Position numbers and translations under genes: made by a program | Assembly (NCBI GenBank): GCA_036794825.1 | Contig: DAIRGA010000024.1 | Coordinates: 15,621-79,620, forward strand | Source of the DNA: RZYY01 sp036794825 | GTDB taxonomy: Bacteria; Bacteroidota; Bacteroidia; Bacteroidales; 4484-276 | Reading direction: 5' to 3' | Length of the DNA: 64,000 bases | Shown here: positions 45,653 through 55,600 of the stretch, one piece after another | How positions within the stretch are numbered: position 1 is the stretch's first letter | How the letters are laid out: each line of letters opens with the position of its first letter | The notes under the pieces: model-generated | The model's input: the letters and a program-made list of their open reading frames with translations, nothing else | Databases searched by the model: none | Told to the model about the DNA's origin: nothing

Positions 45653-45801
45653 CTCATTAAAAAAATCGGCCGGATCGCCGGCTGAGCAGTTTCCTCCCGT
45701 TGATTTTAAAATTCGGGGAGAGAGGTTTGTGTGAAAATAATCAGAAAGCATACCGGCGTAGGTATTTTGTATTGAAGCAAAAGTAGTTCTGCCTTGTGTT
45801 T

Positions 45802-46593
45802 TCATTGGGCCAGATTGTTTAAAAGGCTGATAAATTCTTCCCGTTTGCGCGACGCTACCGGGATTTCGAATCCGTTGGTAAGGATAATCACCCCACCCTC
45901 CCGTTTTTCAAAGCGCCTGATGTGGGCAAGGTTGATCAAAAATGAACGGTGCACCCTGAAAAAACCAAATGCAACAAGCATTTCGTCATAGTCTTTAATG
46001 GGTTTTGATGAGAGAATTGCCTCATCGCCTGTTGTGTAGATGGTTGTATATACGGTGTCGGATTGACAGTGCGTAATCGAGCTTATTTCGATCAGGTGAA
46101 TGTTTTCGGTGGTTTTGATTACGATTTTTTTTCCGGTATTTTCACCATGTTTTACATGCGAATCAAGTGCTTCGAGACGAATCTGCATCTCCTGATGGAT
46201 CATCTGTTGTGCGCGGTTTATGGCCTGACACAGTTCCTCCTGGTTTATCGGTTTCAGAAGAAAATCCACAGCGCTTACCCTGAAAGCCTTGATAGCAAAT
46301 TCGTTGTGTGCGGTGATGAAAATGACTTTAAAACCCGGTGAATCAAACTTTTGAAGCAAATCAAAACCCGACCCGTCTTCCAGTTGCACATCTAGCAAAA
46401 GCAGGTCGGGTTCATTTTGCCTGATAAACGTCTCGGCTTGCGAAACGCTGCAGGCTTCGCCGATCACATGGATTTGCGGGCAGTGTTTTCCAATGAGTTT
46501 GCGGAGAGAATCCCTGATATGTTCTTCATCATCAATGATTATCGTCCTGAACTTTTGATGCCTGAGGCTTGATTGAGCTAAAGGTAAATTCAT
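45802..46593 (-). CDS. LytTR-family response regulator
   Basis: 263 residues. Receiver domain about 15-135 with the acidic pair DD (21-22), phospho-acceptor LLLLDVQ (Asp68) and FLLKPIN switch Lys. LytTR DNA-binding domain about 155-258 (ITHCQSDTVYTTIYTTGDE; FFRVHRSFLINLAHI; then GFEIPVASRK). LytTR proteins bind pairs of 9-bp direct repeats with 12-13-bp gaps. Exactly such arrays precede the beta-helix gene 1.2 kb away and its paralogue at 4537, making this regulator the best candidate for both. It partners the LytS kinase downstream. Confidence 0.9.
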   Translation of the reverse strand: MNLPLAQSSLRHQKFRTIIIDDEEHIRDSLRKLIGKHCPQIHVIGEACSVSQAETFIRQNEPDLLLLDVQLEDGSGFDLLQKFDSPGFKVIFITAHNEFAIKAFRVSAVDFLLKPINQEELCQAINRAQQMIHQEMQIRLEALDSHVKHGENTGKKIVIKTTENIHLIEISSITHCQSDTVYTTIYTTGDEAILSSKPIKDYDEMLVAFGFFRVHRSFLINLAHIRRFEKREGGVIILTNGFEIPVASRKREEFISLLNNLAQ

Positions 46594-46704
46594 TGTCGTA
46601 GGTTTTCATTAGGTTAACATTAGGTGTGATGACTGCGGCCTTTGCATCCTCAAAATCATTATATTATCACTATTGACCGACAAAATTTAATAAGCATAGA
46701 AAAA

Positions 46705-46860
46705 TGAGAAGGGGATTCATCACTTCGTTCGAAATAACAGACAGTTAGCTGCTTGTGGAGGGGGTAGGCGGCGGCTCCGCCGCCGCCTACCCCCCCCGAC
46801 ACTAAAACCCTTGAAATTATTGTCATTTCGAGCGGAGCGAGAAATCTCCCAGTTTTTGTC
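46705..46860. repeat. Intergenic repeat element with strong GC hairpin
   Basis: Two arms related to the Bacteroidota repeat TGTCATTTCGAGCGGAGCGAG (46824-46850) and an inverted, diverged partner (about 46706-46740) flank a perfect 16-bp stem, GGGGTAGGCGGCGGC side at 46760-46775 and its complement at 46779-46794, loop TCC. Very GC-rich compared with surroundings. Likely a non-autonomous repeat. The remaining gap up to 47227 has only the terminator below. Confidence 0.6.
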
Positions 46861-47096
46861 TGTCAGTAATGTTTAATTTCAAAACCTTCTCACTGATGAA
46901 GTCAGGCGCCACTGCAACCTTCAACACTTAGATTTTCAGAAAATACAAAGAACTAAACAGTCATTCCATGTTCCATCAAATCGAATGATAAGCCATGGGT
47001 GGCAAATATACGACAATAAAAGCAAAAAAGGAAGCCGCTCTGATGACTATCCTGATCGGTTGGCTCAAAGCCGGATATCGCCGGCTTACTTTACAA

Positions 47097-47123
47097 AACC
47101 CCGCCGGAATCTCCGGCAGGGTT
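47097..47123 (-). terminator. Hairpin downstream of the beta-helix paralogue
   Basis: On the minus strand AACCCTGCCGGA pairs with TCCGGCGGGGTT (12 bp, one mismatch, 3-base loop) followed by TTTG. It lies 105 bp past the stop at 47228 and ahead of the response-regulator gene. Confidence 0.6.
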
Positions 47124-47227
47124 GAAGGTTTATGAGAAGAGTGGTTGTTTTTTTGGTTTTGGCGGGTAATAATCCCCTGAACCCCTGCTCCGTCAGGAAC
47201 TGAAGCAGGGGTAAGGGATTAAAGGAG

Positions 47228-49957
47228 TTAACGGGTCTTCACGAGTTTTTGGGTTAAAACTGCATTATCGTATTTTACCATCAGCATGTAAATGCCTTCG
47301 GAGAGATCAGCCACATTCTTTGTAATTTCCTGTGGCCCCTTAGCAAGTTGAAGCACATCGGGTTCGAACATCAATTTTCCGAGGATATCATAGATTTCGA
47401 TTCTGACTTCCAGGGCTTCGGGAAGCGTGAACTGGTAGTTTAAGGTTTCATCAAATGGGTTGGGATAAGCATTGATGCAGGTGATTAATCCGCTTTTCAT
47501 TTCCGGTGGTTCTAGTGGGATTTCGATACCTGCGTTTAGCATGCACTCGTAAGCGCCGATGTCAATCCGATCGTTGCACACCCTTGCTGTTCCGCAAAGA
47601 CAGCAGGATGGCAGATACTGAGTATAGTAATACGGTGAAAAGGGTGAGGTTCCGGTATTGATACAGGGTGAATTTTTGGAGATTGAATAGGGATGGGCGG
47701 CATTATTTTCACGGAACATCGGGTTTTTATCAACATTGTATAAGTATTCGCCACCGAAATAACCACCAAAATTATTGATCCCGCCCTTGCAGTCGTTATA
47801 ATAAAAACCAGGCCGGTTTGAATTTCCCTGGAAGCTTACCTGATCCCCGGCAGCCTGTGCTTCATTATTCCAGATAATGTTGTTGATAATCTCACCGTGT
47901 GATTGGTTAGCGAAGTACAAACCGCCGCCACAGATTGCTTTATTATCGGCAATAGTATTGTTAATCAGAATACCGCCGCTTTGAGTGTGGAAATTAATGG
48001 CGCCACCGAAGCTGGCTGTGTTTTTGTAAATCACACAATTAGAAATGACAGGCCTTGAGTTTTCATAGGCGAAAATTGCCCCGCCGTATTTCGAGAAATT
48101 GTCGTGGAAAGTACATCTTTGGATTATCGGGCTTGAATTGCGTAATGCTATGGCTCCACCTCCGGGACTTATTCCCTTGTCGGCTTTGTTGTGTCTGAAT
48201 ACAGAACAGTAAATTTCGAGTTTATCGTAGTGGTTAACGGCAAATACACCGCCACTGTTGGTTGTGCCACCACCCTGTGCATGACTGTATTCGAAGATGC
48301 ACATCTGAAAAATTGACGGGCTGACCGAGTGGGTGTTAAAATAGTCGAATCCATCCCATGTTACCACAGGATTGGAACGGGTGAAAACAATTTCTTTTCC
48401 GCAATCTCCTTTTGCCAGAATACGTCCCTCTACTTCAATTTTGTAGGGGCCACGCATCAACACCTTCACTCCGGGTTCGATCGAAAGGGCTGAACCTGCC
48501 TCGATCTTCAGATCTCCGTCAACATAGTAGGGAGCATTTTCAGCGGTCCAAAGACCATTGACTTTGCCACCAGGAACAAAAGTTCCATTGGCACTTACGC
48601 CAACAAATGATCCATTGGTAATTTCCCAGAAAGCGCCATCACGCCCGTTGCCCATAAAATTGCTGTTGGGTACAACATTGATTTCGTCCAGACGGCTGAT
48701 GAGCAGGTGGTTTCCCAGATCCTTCAGCATTGATTTTGCAACGCAAAGTATGCTGTGAGACAGCCCAGGTACCATGTAGGCTTTTCCGATCGTTGCTTTG
48801 CTGGTTGTGTAGCCCTGCCCGGCGTCAACAACTCTATCTTTATCCTGCATGATCTGAATGATTGGAACTCCCCTCAGCTCGATCACAAACGAGTTGTTGT
48901 AATAGTTGCACCAGTGCTGGGTTTTATCATAACCCCAATCCTGTCCGTACACATCCGGTCCGAGGCTGCTCAGATCCATTTTGATAGTAAGTTCCTCAAT
49001 CTTAAAACCGCGATGCTCAAGTTGCAGCCTGGTATTGAAAAATCCAGAGGAACCCTGCACGAAATGACCAAGGCATGCATCATTAAATGGAAAAATTCCA
49101 CCATAATCGAGCGATGCCCTGTAATAAGGCTGATTGTCATGCCCGTCGCCTATTGGCTCGGGACCGGTTCCGGTAGCATCCCATGCGGCAAAGCCTTGAT
49201 AGTCATCATTCAGACCAATGAAAGGAAGATTAGGGTTACCGGCAGTAAGTATTCCTTTCTCAACAGTGTAAAATGCCCCTGAACGCCCGTTTCCCTGAAA
49301 CGAACTCACATAATTTGCATGGTGACAAATCTTAATTTCCCTGCCATCCAGGTCCTTCATAAAAGCGCTGGCGATCTCATAATACACCGAATTTGCCATG
49401 GCTACATTAGTTACCGGAGCGTATCCTGATTCGATTGTCCAGGCGCCTCCCGTTGTATTGATGTACATCATTGCATAGTCAAATGTACCGGAAAGCAGCG
49501 GTTCGTTGTTCAAAACCACAGAAAAGCGAATTCTGTAATAGTTAGAATAGCTGGAATTGTCCATGAAGAACCAGTCCAAACCTTCAATATCTTCTCCGAG
49601 CGATGTCAGACCGTATTTCACCTTTACCTGATCAGCAGAAAATCCATACATTATCAGGACTTTTTCAAAAGTCGAAAAACCAGTCATGGAGGGTAAAAAA
49701 TGGAAACCGGCATCATCTGAATCACCTGTGATGAAATCTCTTGATGATCCGTAGTAGTAATGATGACCGAATCCCGGAGCAGGAACCAGGTGACCGGTTG
49801 CAGCAGGCTCGGGGCCGGCGCCGTTAGCATTCCATCCTGCGATGCCTTCGCCGTTGTTCGGGTGGCCCTCAAACAGGATTCTTTGTTGTGCATTCAATGC
49901 ACTTGTTGCCAGCAGGAGTGCCATGACAACCATCGAAATTTTTTGTACCGTTTTCAT
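47228..49957 (-). CDS. T9SS-exported beta-helix protein, paralogue of the 1766-4537 gene
   Basis: 909 residues with signal peptide (ends LNAQ, residue 24). Two ~200-residue N-terminal modules, each with GPEP..(G)H and a YYxxSxDY motif, are homologous to those of the 4537 gene. A beta-helix follows (about 455-770; GGAIALRNSSPIIQRCTF-type rungs), ending in a T9SS type A domain (AYPNPFDETL; KLVKTR). Surface-located; substrate unknown. Start at 49957 sits at the same distance from its repeat array and -7 box as in the paralogue, a strong argument for shared control. Confidence 0.88.
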   Translation of the reverse strand: MKTVQKISMVVMALLLATSALNAQQRILFEGHPNNGEGIAGWNANGAGPEPAATGHLVPAPGFGHHYYYGSSRDFITGDSDDAGFHFLPSMTGFSTFEKVLIMYGFSADQVKVKYGLTSLGEDIEGLDWFFMDNSSYSNYYRIRFSVVLNNEPLLSGTFDYAMMYINTTGGAWTIESGYAPVTNVAMANSVYYEIASAFMKDLDGREIKICHHANYVSSFQGNGRSGAFYTVEKGILTAGNPNLPFIGLNDDYQGFAAWDATGTGPEPIGDGHDNQPYYRASLDYGGIFPFNDACLGHFVQGSSGFFNTRLQLEHRGFKIEELTIKMDLSSLGPDVYGQDWGYDKTQHWCNYYNNSFVIELRGVPIIQIMQDKDRVVDAGQGYTTSKATIGKAYMVPGLSHSILCVAKSMLKDLGNHLLISRLDEINVVPNSNFMGNGRDGAFWEITNGSFVGVSANGTFVPGGKVNGLWTAENAPYYVDGDLKIEAGSALSIEPGVKVLMRGPYKIEVEGRILAKGDCGKEIVFTRSNPVVTWDGFDYFNTHSVSPSIFQMCIFEYSHAQGGGTTNSGGVFAVNHYDKLEIYCSVFRHNKADKGISPGGGAIALRNSSPIIQRCTFHDNFSKYGGAIFAYENSRPVISNCVIYKNTASFGGAINFHTQSGGILINNTIADNKAICGGGLYFANQSHGEIINNIIWNNEAQAAGDQVSFQGNSNRPGFYYNDCKGGINNFGGYFGGEYLYNVDKNPMFRENNAAHPYSISKNSPCINTGTSPFSPYYYTQYLPSCCLCGTARVCNDRIDIGAYECMLNAGIEIPLEPPEMKSGLITCINAYPNPFDETLNYQFTLPEALEVRIEIYDILGKLMFEPDVLQLAKGPQEITKNVADLSEGIYMLMVKYDNAVLTQKLVKTR

Positions 49958-50000
49958 AATTCTTGGTTTTGGGTTAGAAAGTTATTTTTGAAACACATGG

Positions 50001-50091
50001 TAAAGATATAATCGCCGGAAGGGGAAATGTTGGGCAATGTATTAACGCCGGGAATAAGTTAATAAACGCAGGAATTTTTCGAACAAACGCT
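50001..50091 (-). promoter_or_regulatory. LytTR-like triple direct-repeat array plus promoter, second copy
   Basis: Minus-strand 9-mers AGCGTTTGT (50091-50083), TGCGTTTAT (50070-50062) and GGCGTTAAT (50049-50041) again have a strict 21-bp period. TATCTTTA (50008-50001) lies 44 bp before the start codon. The last repeat core lies 87 bp before the start. Both distances equal those at 4581-4671, although the sequence between the repeats is different. Confidence 0.78.
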
Positions 50092-50436
50092 TTTAAAAAA
50101 TTTAACGAATGGCCTTTGTGGGTGATGGTAAAGCGATTTAAAAACATGGTGTTTTCAGAGATTTTGTTCATTTCTTTTAATCTTCATCCAAAAAGTACCT
50201 GTAGATCCTTTCACAATGGAGGTGTTGCTATAAAACTGAATATCTGTATTGTAGATAAACATAATTATAGGTGTGGCAGGTTTTGGATTCCAGAGTGAGT
50301 GCGAAAGTGGAATTTGACCATAGATTAGCTGCCACAATAGACCGCTCTTTTAATTTCCATTTTTCAGCATCAGGAAACCATTATCTGAGGTGAGGGTGAA
50401 TACTCATCAGCAGATCCATGAAAAATTTTGTTGTTT

Positions 50437-50444
50437 ATCTTTGC
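50437..50444 (+). promoter_or_regulatory. -7 box of the TPR-HTH regulator gene
   Basis: TATCTTTG (TAnnTTTG) lies 17 bp before the ATG at 50461. It overlaps an alternative TTG start, which is therefore rejected. No TTTG -33 element is seen. Confidence 0.55.
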
Positions 50445-50460
50445 TAAAACACATTTGAGA

Positions 50461-52224
50461 ATGATTCTGAAAAGAAAAACCATAGAGTATACTTTTGCTG
50501 GTAAGTGTAGGGCTTTGGTTTGCAGTGGATTAACTTGCATTGTTCTCTTTTTGGGATTAGTGATGACCTTTACAGCGTGTAAAAACCATCAAAAACCTGA
50601 AATTGAAAAACTTAAAACATACATCGACAGTATCAACACCGAATTCAGCAAGGACCTCACTTACGACTCATTGAAAATCACCGAGATCCAAAGGCTGATT
50701 GCGGTGAGTGATTCCATAAATTACCCCGAGGGAGAAATTAACCTGGCCGTTACAGCTTCCAGAATTTACATGTCGAATTTTCAGAACGTGAAAGCGTTAA
50801 GAATGCTTGAAACGGCCAACAAGGCATTGGAGCAGGTTAGAAGACCTGACATGGAGGCTTTGGTCAAATTTTATTTTGGAAAATTCAATTTCAGGATTAA
50901 CAATTCGGATGCAGCCCTCGATTTTTTTCTGAAATCAATGGAGAAAAGCCTTGAAGCCGCTGACACAGCCATGTATTCAAAATCGCTGATCAACATTGGT
51001 AATCTCTACCTGGAAAGAGGAAATCTTTCAAAAGCCAAAGAGTACTTCGATAAGTCATTAAGTATTAACAGGGTAAGAAACGATTTTAACGACCTTTCCA
51101 TTGATTATCACCACATGAGTGTGTATTACCTCCGGAAAAGCGAGCTGGACAGCGCGAAATTTTATCTTGACAAGGAACTGGAGATGAATAAGGAGTCCAA
51201 CAATCCCATGCTCTATATTTATAACCTGAGTAATCTGGCAAGTTTTCAGATCGAAAATGGGGATTTCGATCAAGCAGAGCGCAATTCGCTTGAGGCTTTG
51301 CGCCTTCTTGACAGCATAAGTCCCTTTTCACCCCCAACCTATTCCCGGTCGGTGGTTCATGCCAATCTGGGTGTTCTTAATCAAAAAAAAGGGAATTTAG
51401 ACCTGGCGTTGAACCATTTCAATATCGCCAACCAGGATACAGCTTTCAAATTTGTGCCGGAATTCAGGATAAAATTGCTTTTTGATCTTTACAAAATCCA
51501 TAAAGAATTGGGAAATCACCAGGCTGCCCATTCATTTCTTGATCAATACCTTCAACTTCGTGATATTAACGACAAAGCTGTGGCCGATCAAAACCTGCTG
51601 GCCATGGAGATGCGTTACAACTTCAGGCAACTGCAGCAGGAACACGAACACAAGCAGCACCGGATGCGAATGCTGTTTTATGGATCGTTGATAATTCTTG
51701 GAATGGGATTGTTCGCCCTTTTCATGTTTATTCAAAAGCAGCGAATCAAGATAAAAAACGAACAACTTTCCAAAAACATCCAGGAAATTAAGCTTGACCG
51801 GCTTAACAGGGAGCTGGCCTCACAAGCATTGAACATGGTAAGGATCAACGAACGTAAGATCAATCTCATCAAAACGCTTAAAGAACGCATGCCCAGTTTC
51901 AAGCGGGAGAATCAACTGGTTGTTTCAAGCATTATTGACGATCTGGAGAAAGACAAAAACGAACTGGCCTGGAAAGAGTTTGAGATGAGATTTACCGAGG
52001 TGCACAGCGAGTTTTATAAGAAATTATCGAAAATCAACCCTAACCTTACCATCAACGAGAAGCGTTTGTGCGCCTTTTTGCTTCTCGATATGACCACGAA
52101 AGAGATCTCCTCCATCACCGGGCAAAGCCTCAGGGCAATAGAACAGGGGCGAACCAGGCTCCGAAAACAACTCTATCTCACCAATTCAAGCGTTTCCATA
52201 ACTACCTTCCTGAGTTCGCTTTAA
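50461..52224 (+). CDS. Membrane-anchored TPR protein with C-terminal helix-turn-helix
   Basis: 587 residues from the ATG at 50461. An N-terminal lipoprotein-like signal (FTAC, Cys40) precedes six or more tetratricopeptide repeats (about 95-380; e.g. YSKSLINIGNLYLERGNLSK). A membrane helix is at about 404-424 (MLFYGSLIILGMGLFALF), followed by a coiled coil and a LuxR-like helix-turn-helix (about 535-585; LNINEKRLCAFLL-type then MTTKEISSITGQSLRAIEQG). It is a Bacteroidota one-component regulator: the TPR domain senses outside and the HTH binds DNA inside. Divergent from the beta-helix paralogue across a 500-bp region; may share regulatory DNA. Confidence 0.8.
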   Translation: MILKRKTIEYTFAGKCRALVCSGLTCIVLFLGLVMTFTACKNHQKPEIEKLKTYIDSINTEFSKDLTYDSLKITEIQRLIAVSDSINYPEGEINLAVTASRIYMSNFQNVKALRMLETANKALEQVRRPDMEALVKFYFGKFNFRINNSDAALDFFLKSMEKSLEAADTAMYSKSLINIGNLYLERGNLSKAKEYFDKSLSINRVRNDFNDLSIDYHHMSVYYLRKSELDSAKFYLDKELEMNKESNNPMLYIYNLSNLASFQIENGDFDQAERNSLEALRLLDSISPFSPPTYSRSVVHANLGVLNQKKGNLDLALNHFNIANQDTAFKFVPEFRIKLLFDLYKIHKELGNHQAAHSFLDQYLQLRDINDKAVADQNLLAMEMRYNFRQLQQEHEHKQHRMRMLFYGSLIILGMGLFALFMFIQKQRIKIKNEQLSKNIQEIKLDRLNRELASQALNMVRINERKINLIKTLKERMPSFKRENQLVVSSIIDDLEKDKNELAWKEFEMRFTEVHSEFYKKLSKINPNLTINEKRLCAFLLLDMTTKEISSITGQSLRAIEQGRTRLRKQLYLTNSSVSITTFLSSL

Positions 52225-52348
52225 AGATCCGTCTCCAGCAATTCCAAGATATATTTATATTATTGTTAAACAATGACTTAGGTGGCACTGTGTGATCATT
52301 GTCGTACTCATTTTTGCCTAAAGTCGTAGTTTTCATGTACCTAAAAAT

Positions 52349-52380
52349 TTGGTCTCAGGAAATTGTGCATTTAGCTTTGT
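52349..52380 (+). promoter_or_regulatory. Consensus promoter upstream of the small ORF and giant gene
   Basis: TTTG (52349-52352), 20 bp, then TAGCTTTG (52373-52380): a complete TTTG-N20-TAnnTTTG match. It lies 18 bp before the small ORF at 52399 and is the only strong promoter ahead of the giant gene. Confidence 0.78.
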
Positions 52381-52398
52381 CGAAAAAATTTTACCGCC

Positions 52399-52557
52399 AT
52401 GTCGAAAAAAAAGATCAACCTGAAAGCAAGCCCAAAAGCTCAAAAAAAATTGAAAAACCCGGATGAGGTCATTTCCAAAATCACTGAAGAGACAATAATC
52501 CTGAAAGGCATTGCCACGCGATTCGGTAAAGACAAATCAAACAGCAAACAGGAATAG
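52399..52557 (+). CDS. Small basic protein upstream of giant T9SS gene
   Basis: 52 residues, Lys-rich (MSKKKINLKASPKAQKKLK, then NPDEVISKITEETIILKGIA), no signal peptide or membrane segment. The ATG lies 18 bp after a full-consensus promoter and the stop is 43 bp before the giant gene's ATG, so the two share a transcript. No family recognised. It could be a leader peptide or a cytoplasmic partner of the giant gene. Confidence 0.55.
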   Translation: MSKKKINLKASPKAQKKLKNPDEVISKITEETIILKGIATRFGKDKSNSKQE

Positions 52558-52600
52558 TATTTTGAACACACAATTTAATTTAAACCAAAATTTTATCACA

Positions 52601-55600
52601 ATGAAAAAGAGATCTACAAAGTTGAAAAGCCTGATAATGCTGATTGCAGCATTATTCATCGGACATTCGGTGTCAGGGCAAATTACCGGAATTAAAACTA
52701 TTCCGGGCGACTATCCAACGATTGCATCTGCAATAGCAGCGCTCAACACGCAGGGTGTTGGCAGCGGCGGCGTAACCTTTAATATTACCGCCGGTTACAC
52801 CGAAACCTTCGCACCCAGCACAGCAGGGCTGATTACAGCTACCGGTACCCAGAGCGACCCTGTGGTTTTCCAAAAAACAGGAACCGGTAACAACCCCCTG
52901 GTTACTGCCTCGGTCGGAAATGGAGCATATGATTACGTCTTTTGCCTGGCAGGAAGCGACCACATCACTTTCGATGGCATTGACATCCGCGAAAATCCAA
53001 CCAATGGCGATGAAACCCGCAAAATGGAATTTGGTTTTGTGTTTCTGAAAACATCCCCAACAAACGGATCTCAGTACAACACCATTAAAAACCTGGCCAT
53101 TTCCGGTTTCAGCAGAGTTGAAGCATACGGCGTTGCTTTGCTAAACTGGGATTACACTGCTCCTGGAACGCAACTCAATGTTAACGATGTTGCCGGCGCC
53201 AATTCGTGGAACAAGTTCTTCAACCTGAATTTTACGGATTGCTACAATGGTATCAATCTGTCAGGTTTTAATGATACCGTTGCCCCATTCGCATTTCAGG
53301 ATCAGGGCAATGAAGTGGGCAAGGATGGCCAGAATACCTTTACAGGCCTGGGAATCGGAGGTACGACAGTTAATACCTATGGAATTAATGTTGCAGGCCA
53401 GAATGACCTTGAGCTGGCCAACAACCTCTTCACCGGAACAGTAACCCTTACAAGCGCCAGTTTCTATGCGATGAACCTGAGTTATACAGCCAATGCCAAC
53501 CTGGAACTATACGGAAACACAGTGAGCATTAATATGGCAGGCAGTGGGGCATTTTTTGGGATTTTTATTGACGGTTTTGGCGATGATGGCACCACAAATA
53601 CCTTGAATATTTACAACAATTCAGTGATTAACAACTCATACCCCAATCACACTACCAATTATGTGATTTACCTGTATGCGGTCACAGAAGCCTTGAACCT
53701 TAATTGCAATTACAATAATGTCTCAAACAATAGTATTGGTAACCCGAATGCCAACTCCCGCAATAGTAATATTTACTACATCTATATGAAAGATGGTAGA
53801 CCAACAGGTCTTGTGAATACAGGAATAATGAATGTAAACTACAATACAGTAACCAATAATCAGAGACTTTCCATCAATACAGCAACTTCCGCAGAGCCAG
53901 CCACCAATTATATTTTAGTTACTGGTTCGAATGAGATTTTTAACTGCCACGACAACCTGATAGCGAATAACATAATGTACAACTACTTCGGTTATATACA
54001 TGGAATAATAACGGCACACAATGGAACACAGAAATACATTTATAACAACACCATAGAAAATAATTCAGGTACAACGTATGGTTTTATAGGGCTTTATAAT
54101 GCAAACGGTATCAACACCCATATTTACAACAACAAAATTCGAAACATCACCGTAGTCGGATCCTATAATGGAATAGGAAGTATCCGGGGAATTCATCAGA
54201 ACGCTAATTCCAACGTTTACATCTATAACAACTTCATCAGCGAATTGTACGTTCCGGACGCAAAATTCCCTGTAGTGACCGGAATCTTCACTCAACAGGG
54301 TACTTTTGCCGGAATCTATAATAACACGATTTATCTTGACGGTACTTCTACCCAGGCCAATTTTGGATCGCAGGGAATCTGGATGGATGCTACCACCCAA
54401 ATGATTGACCTCAGGAATAACCTGATCATCAATAAAACCATCCCGACTGGTAATGGAATTGCTGCCATAATAAGGCAACAAGGCGGCTCATTGGGAAGTT
54501 TTGCTTTGACATCCAACAATAACAACTTTTATGTAGAAAGTACTCTTCCTAAACGAGCTATCTATTTAAGCCCGACTGATACGATCACGAGAATGGATAA
54601 TTTTAAAACTTTCATTGCGCCCCGCGAGTCGGCTTCCATCTCCGAAAATACCCAACTGGTGAATGTGACCACCATGCCCTATGACCTGCATGTTGATCCT
54701 AACCAGGTTACCCTGTGCGAAAGCGGCGCAATGATCATAACGGAACCCGTTGCCGTTACCACAGACTTTGACAACCAGCCACGATTCCCCAATCCCGGCT
54801 ACCCCAACAATCCAAATACTCCGGCTACAGCGCCCGACATCGGCGCCGATGAGTTTGCAGGAACGAATCCAACCGGACCCATAGCGTTGACCGGGATTAA
54901 AACCATTCCGGGTGATTTTGCTACTATTGCTGCTGCCATAGCAGCGCTCAATGCACAGGGAGTAGGAAACGGCGGGGTTGTTTTTGAGGTAGCCGCCGAT
55001 TACACCGAAACCTTCCAGAGCCTCACCGATGGACTAATAACAGCCACAGGAACACAAAACAATCCCATCACTTTCCGCAAAGCAGATGAAAGGGGCAACA
55101 ATCCCCTGGTAACAGCCGCCGCCGGAGTTGGAGCTTATGATTACGTCTTCTGCCTGGCCGGCAGCGACTACATCACTTTCGATGGCATTGACATTCAGGA
55201 AAACTCACTAAACCTCGACGATACGCAAAAGATGGAATTTGGATTCGCCCTTTTGAAAACCTCAGGAACCGACGGCGCACAGTACAACACCATTAAAAAC
55301 CTGACCATGTCCGGTTTCAGCAGAGTTGAAGCATACGGCATTGCCCTTCTGAACTGGAATTATACTGCTCCGGGAACACAACTCACGGTTACCGACGTAG
55401 CCGGCGCAAATTCGTGGAATAAATTTTTCAACCTGAATTTGGTGGATTGCTACAGCGGTATCAACTTGCTGGGATTTGATGATACCGTTGCGCCATTTGC
55501 CTTTTACGATCAGGGCAATGAAGTGGGCAAAGACGGCCAGAATACTTTTACCGGCCTGGGAATTGGAGGCACGACCGTAAACACCTATGGAATAAATGCT

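Noticed and set aside
45476..45805. 109-codon minus-strand ORF bridging the LytTR and LytS genes, with ATGA overlap
   Set aside because: Its sequence is the translation of the intergenic inverted-repeat element, with no family likeness. The overlap is probably chance.
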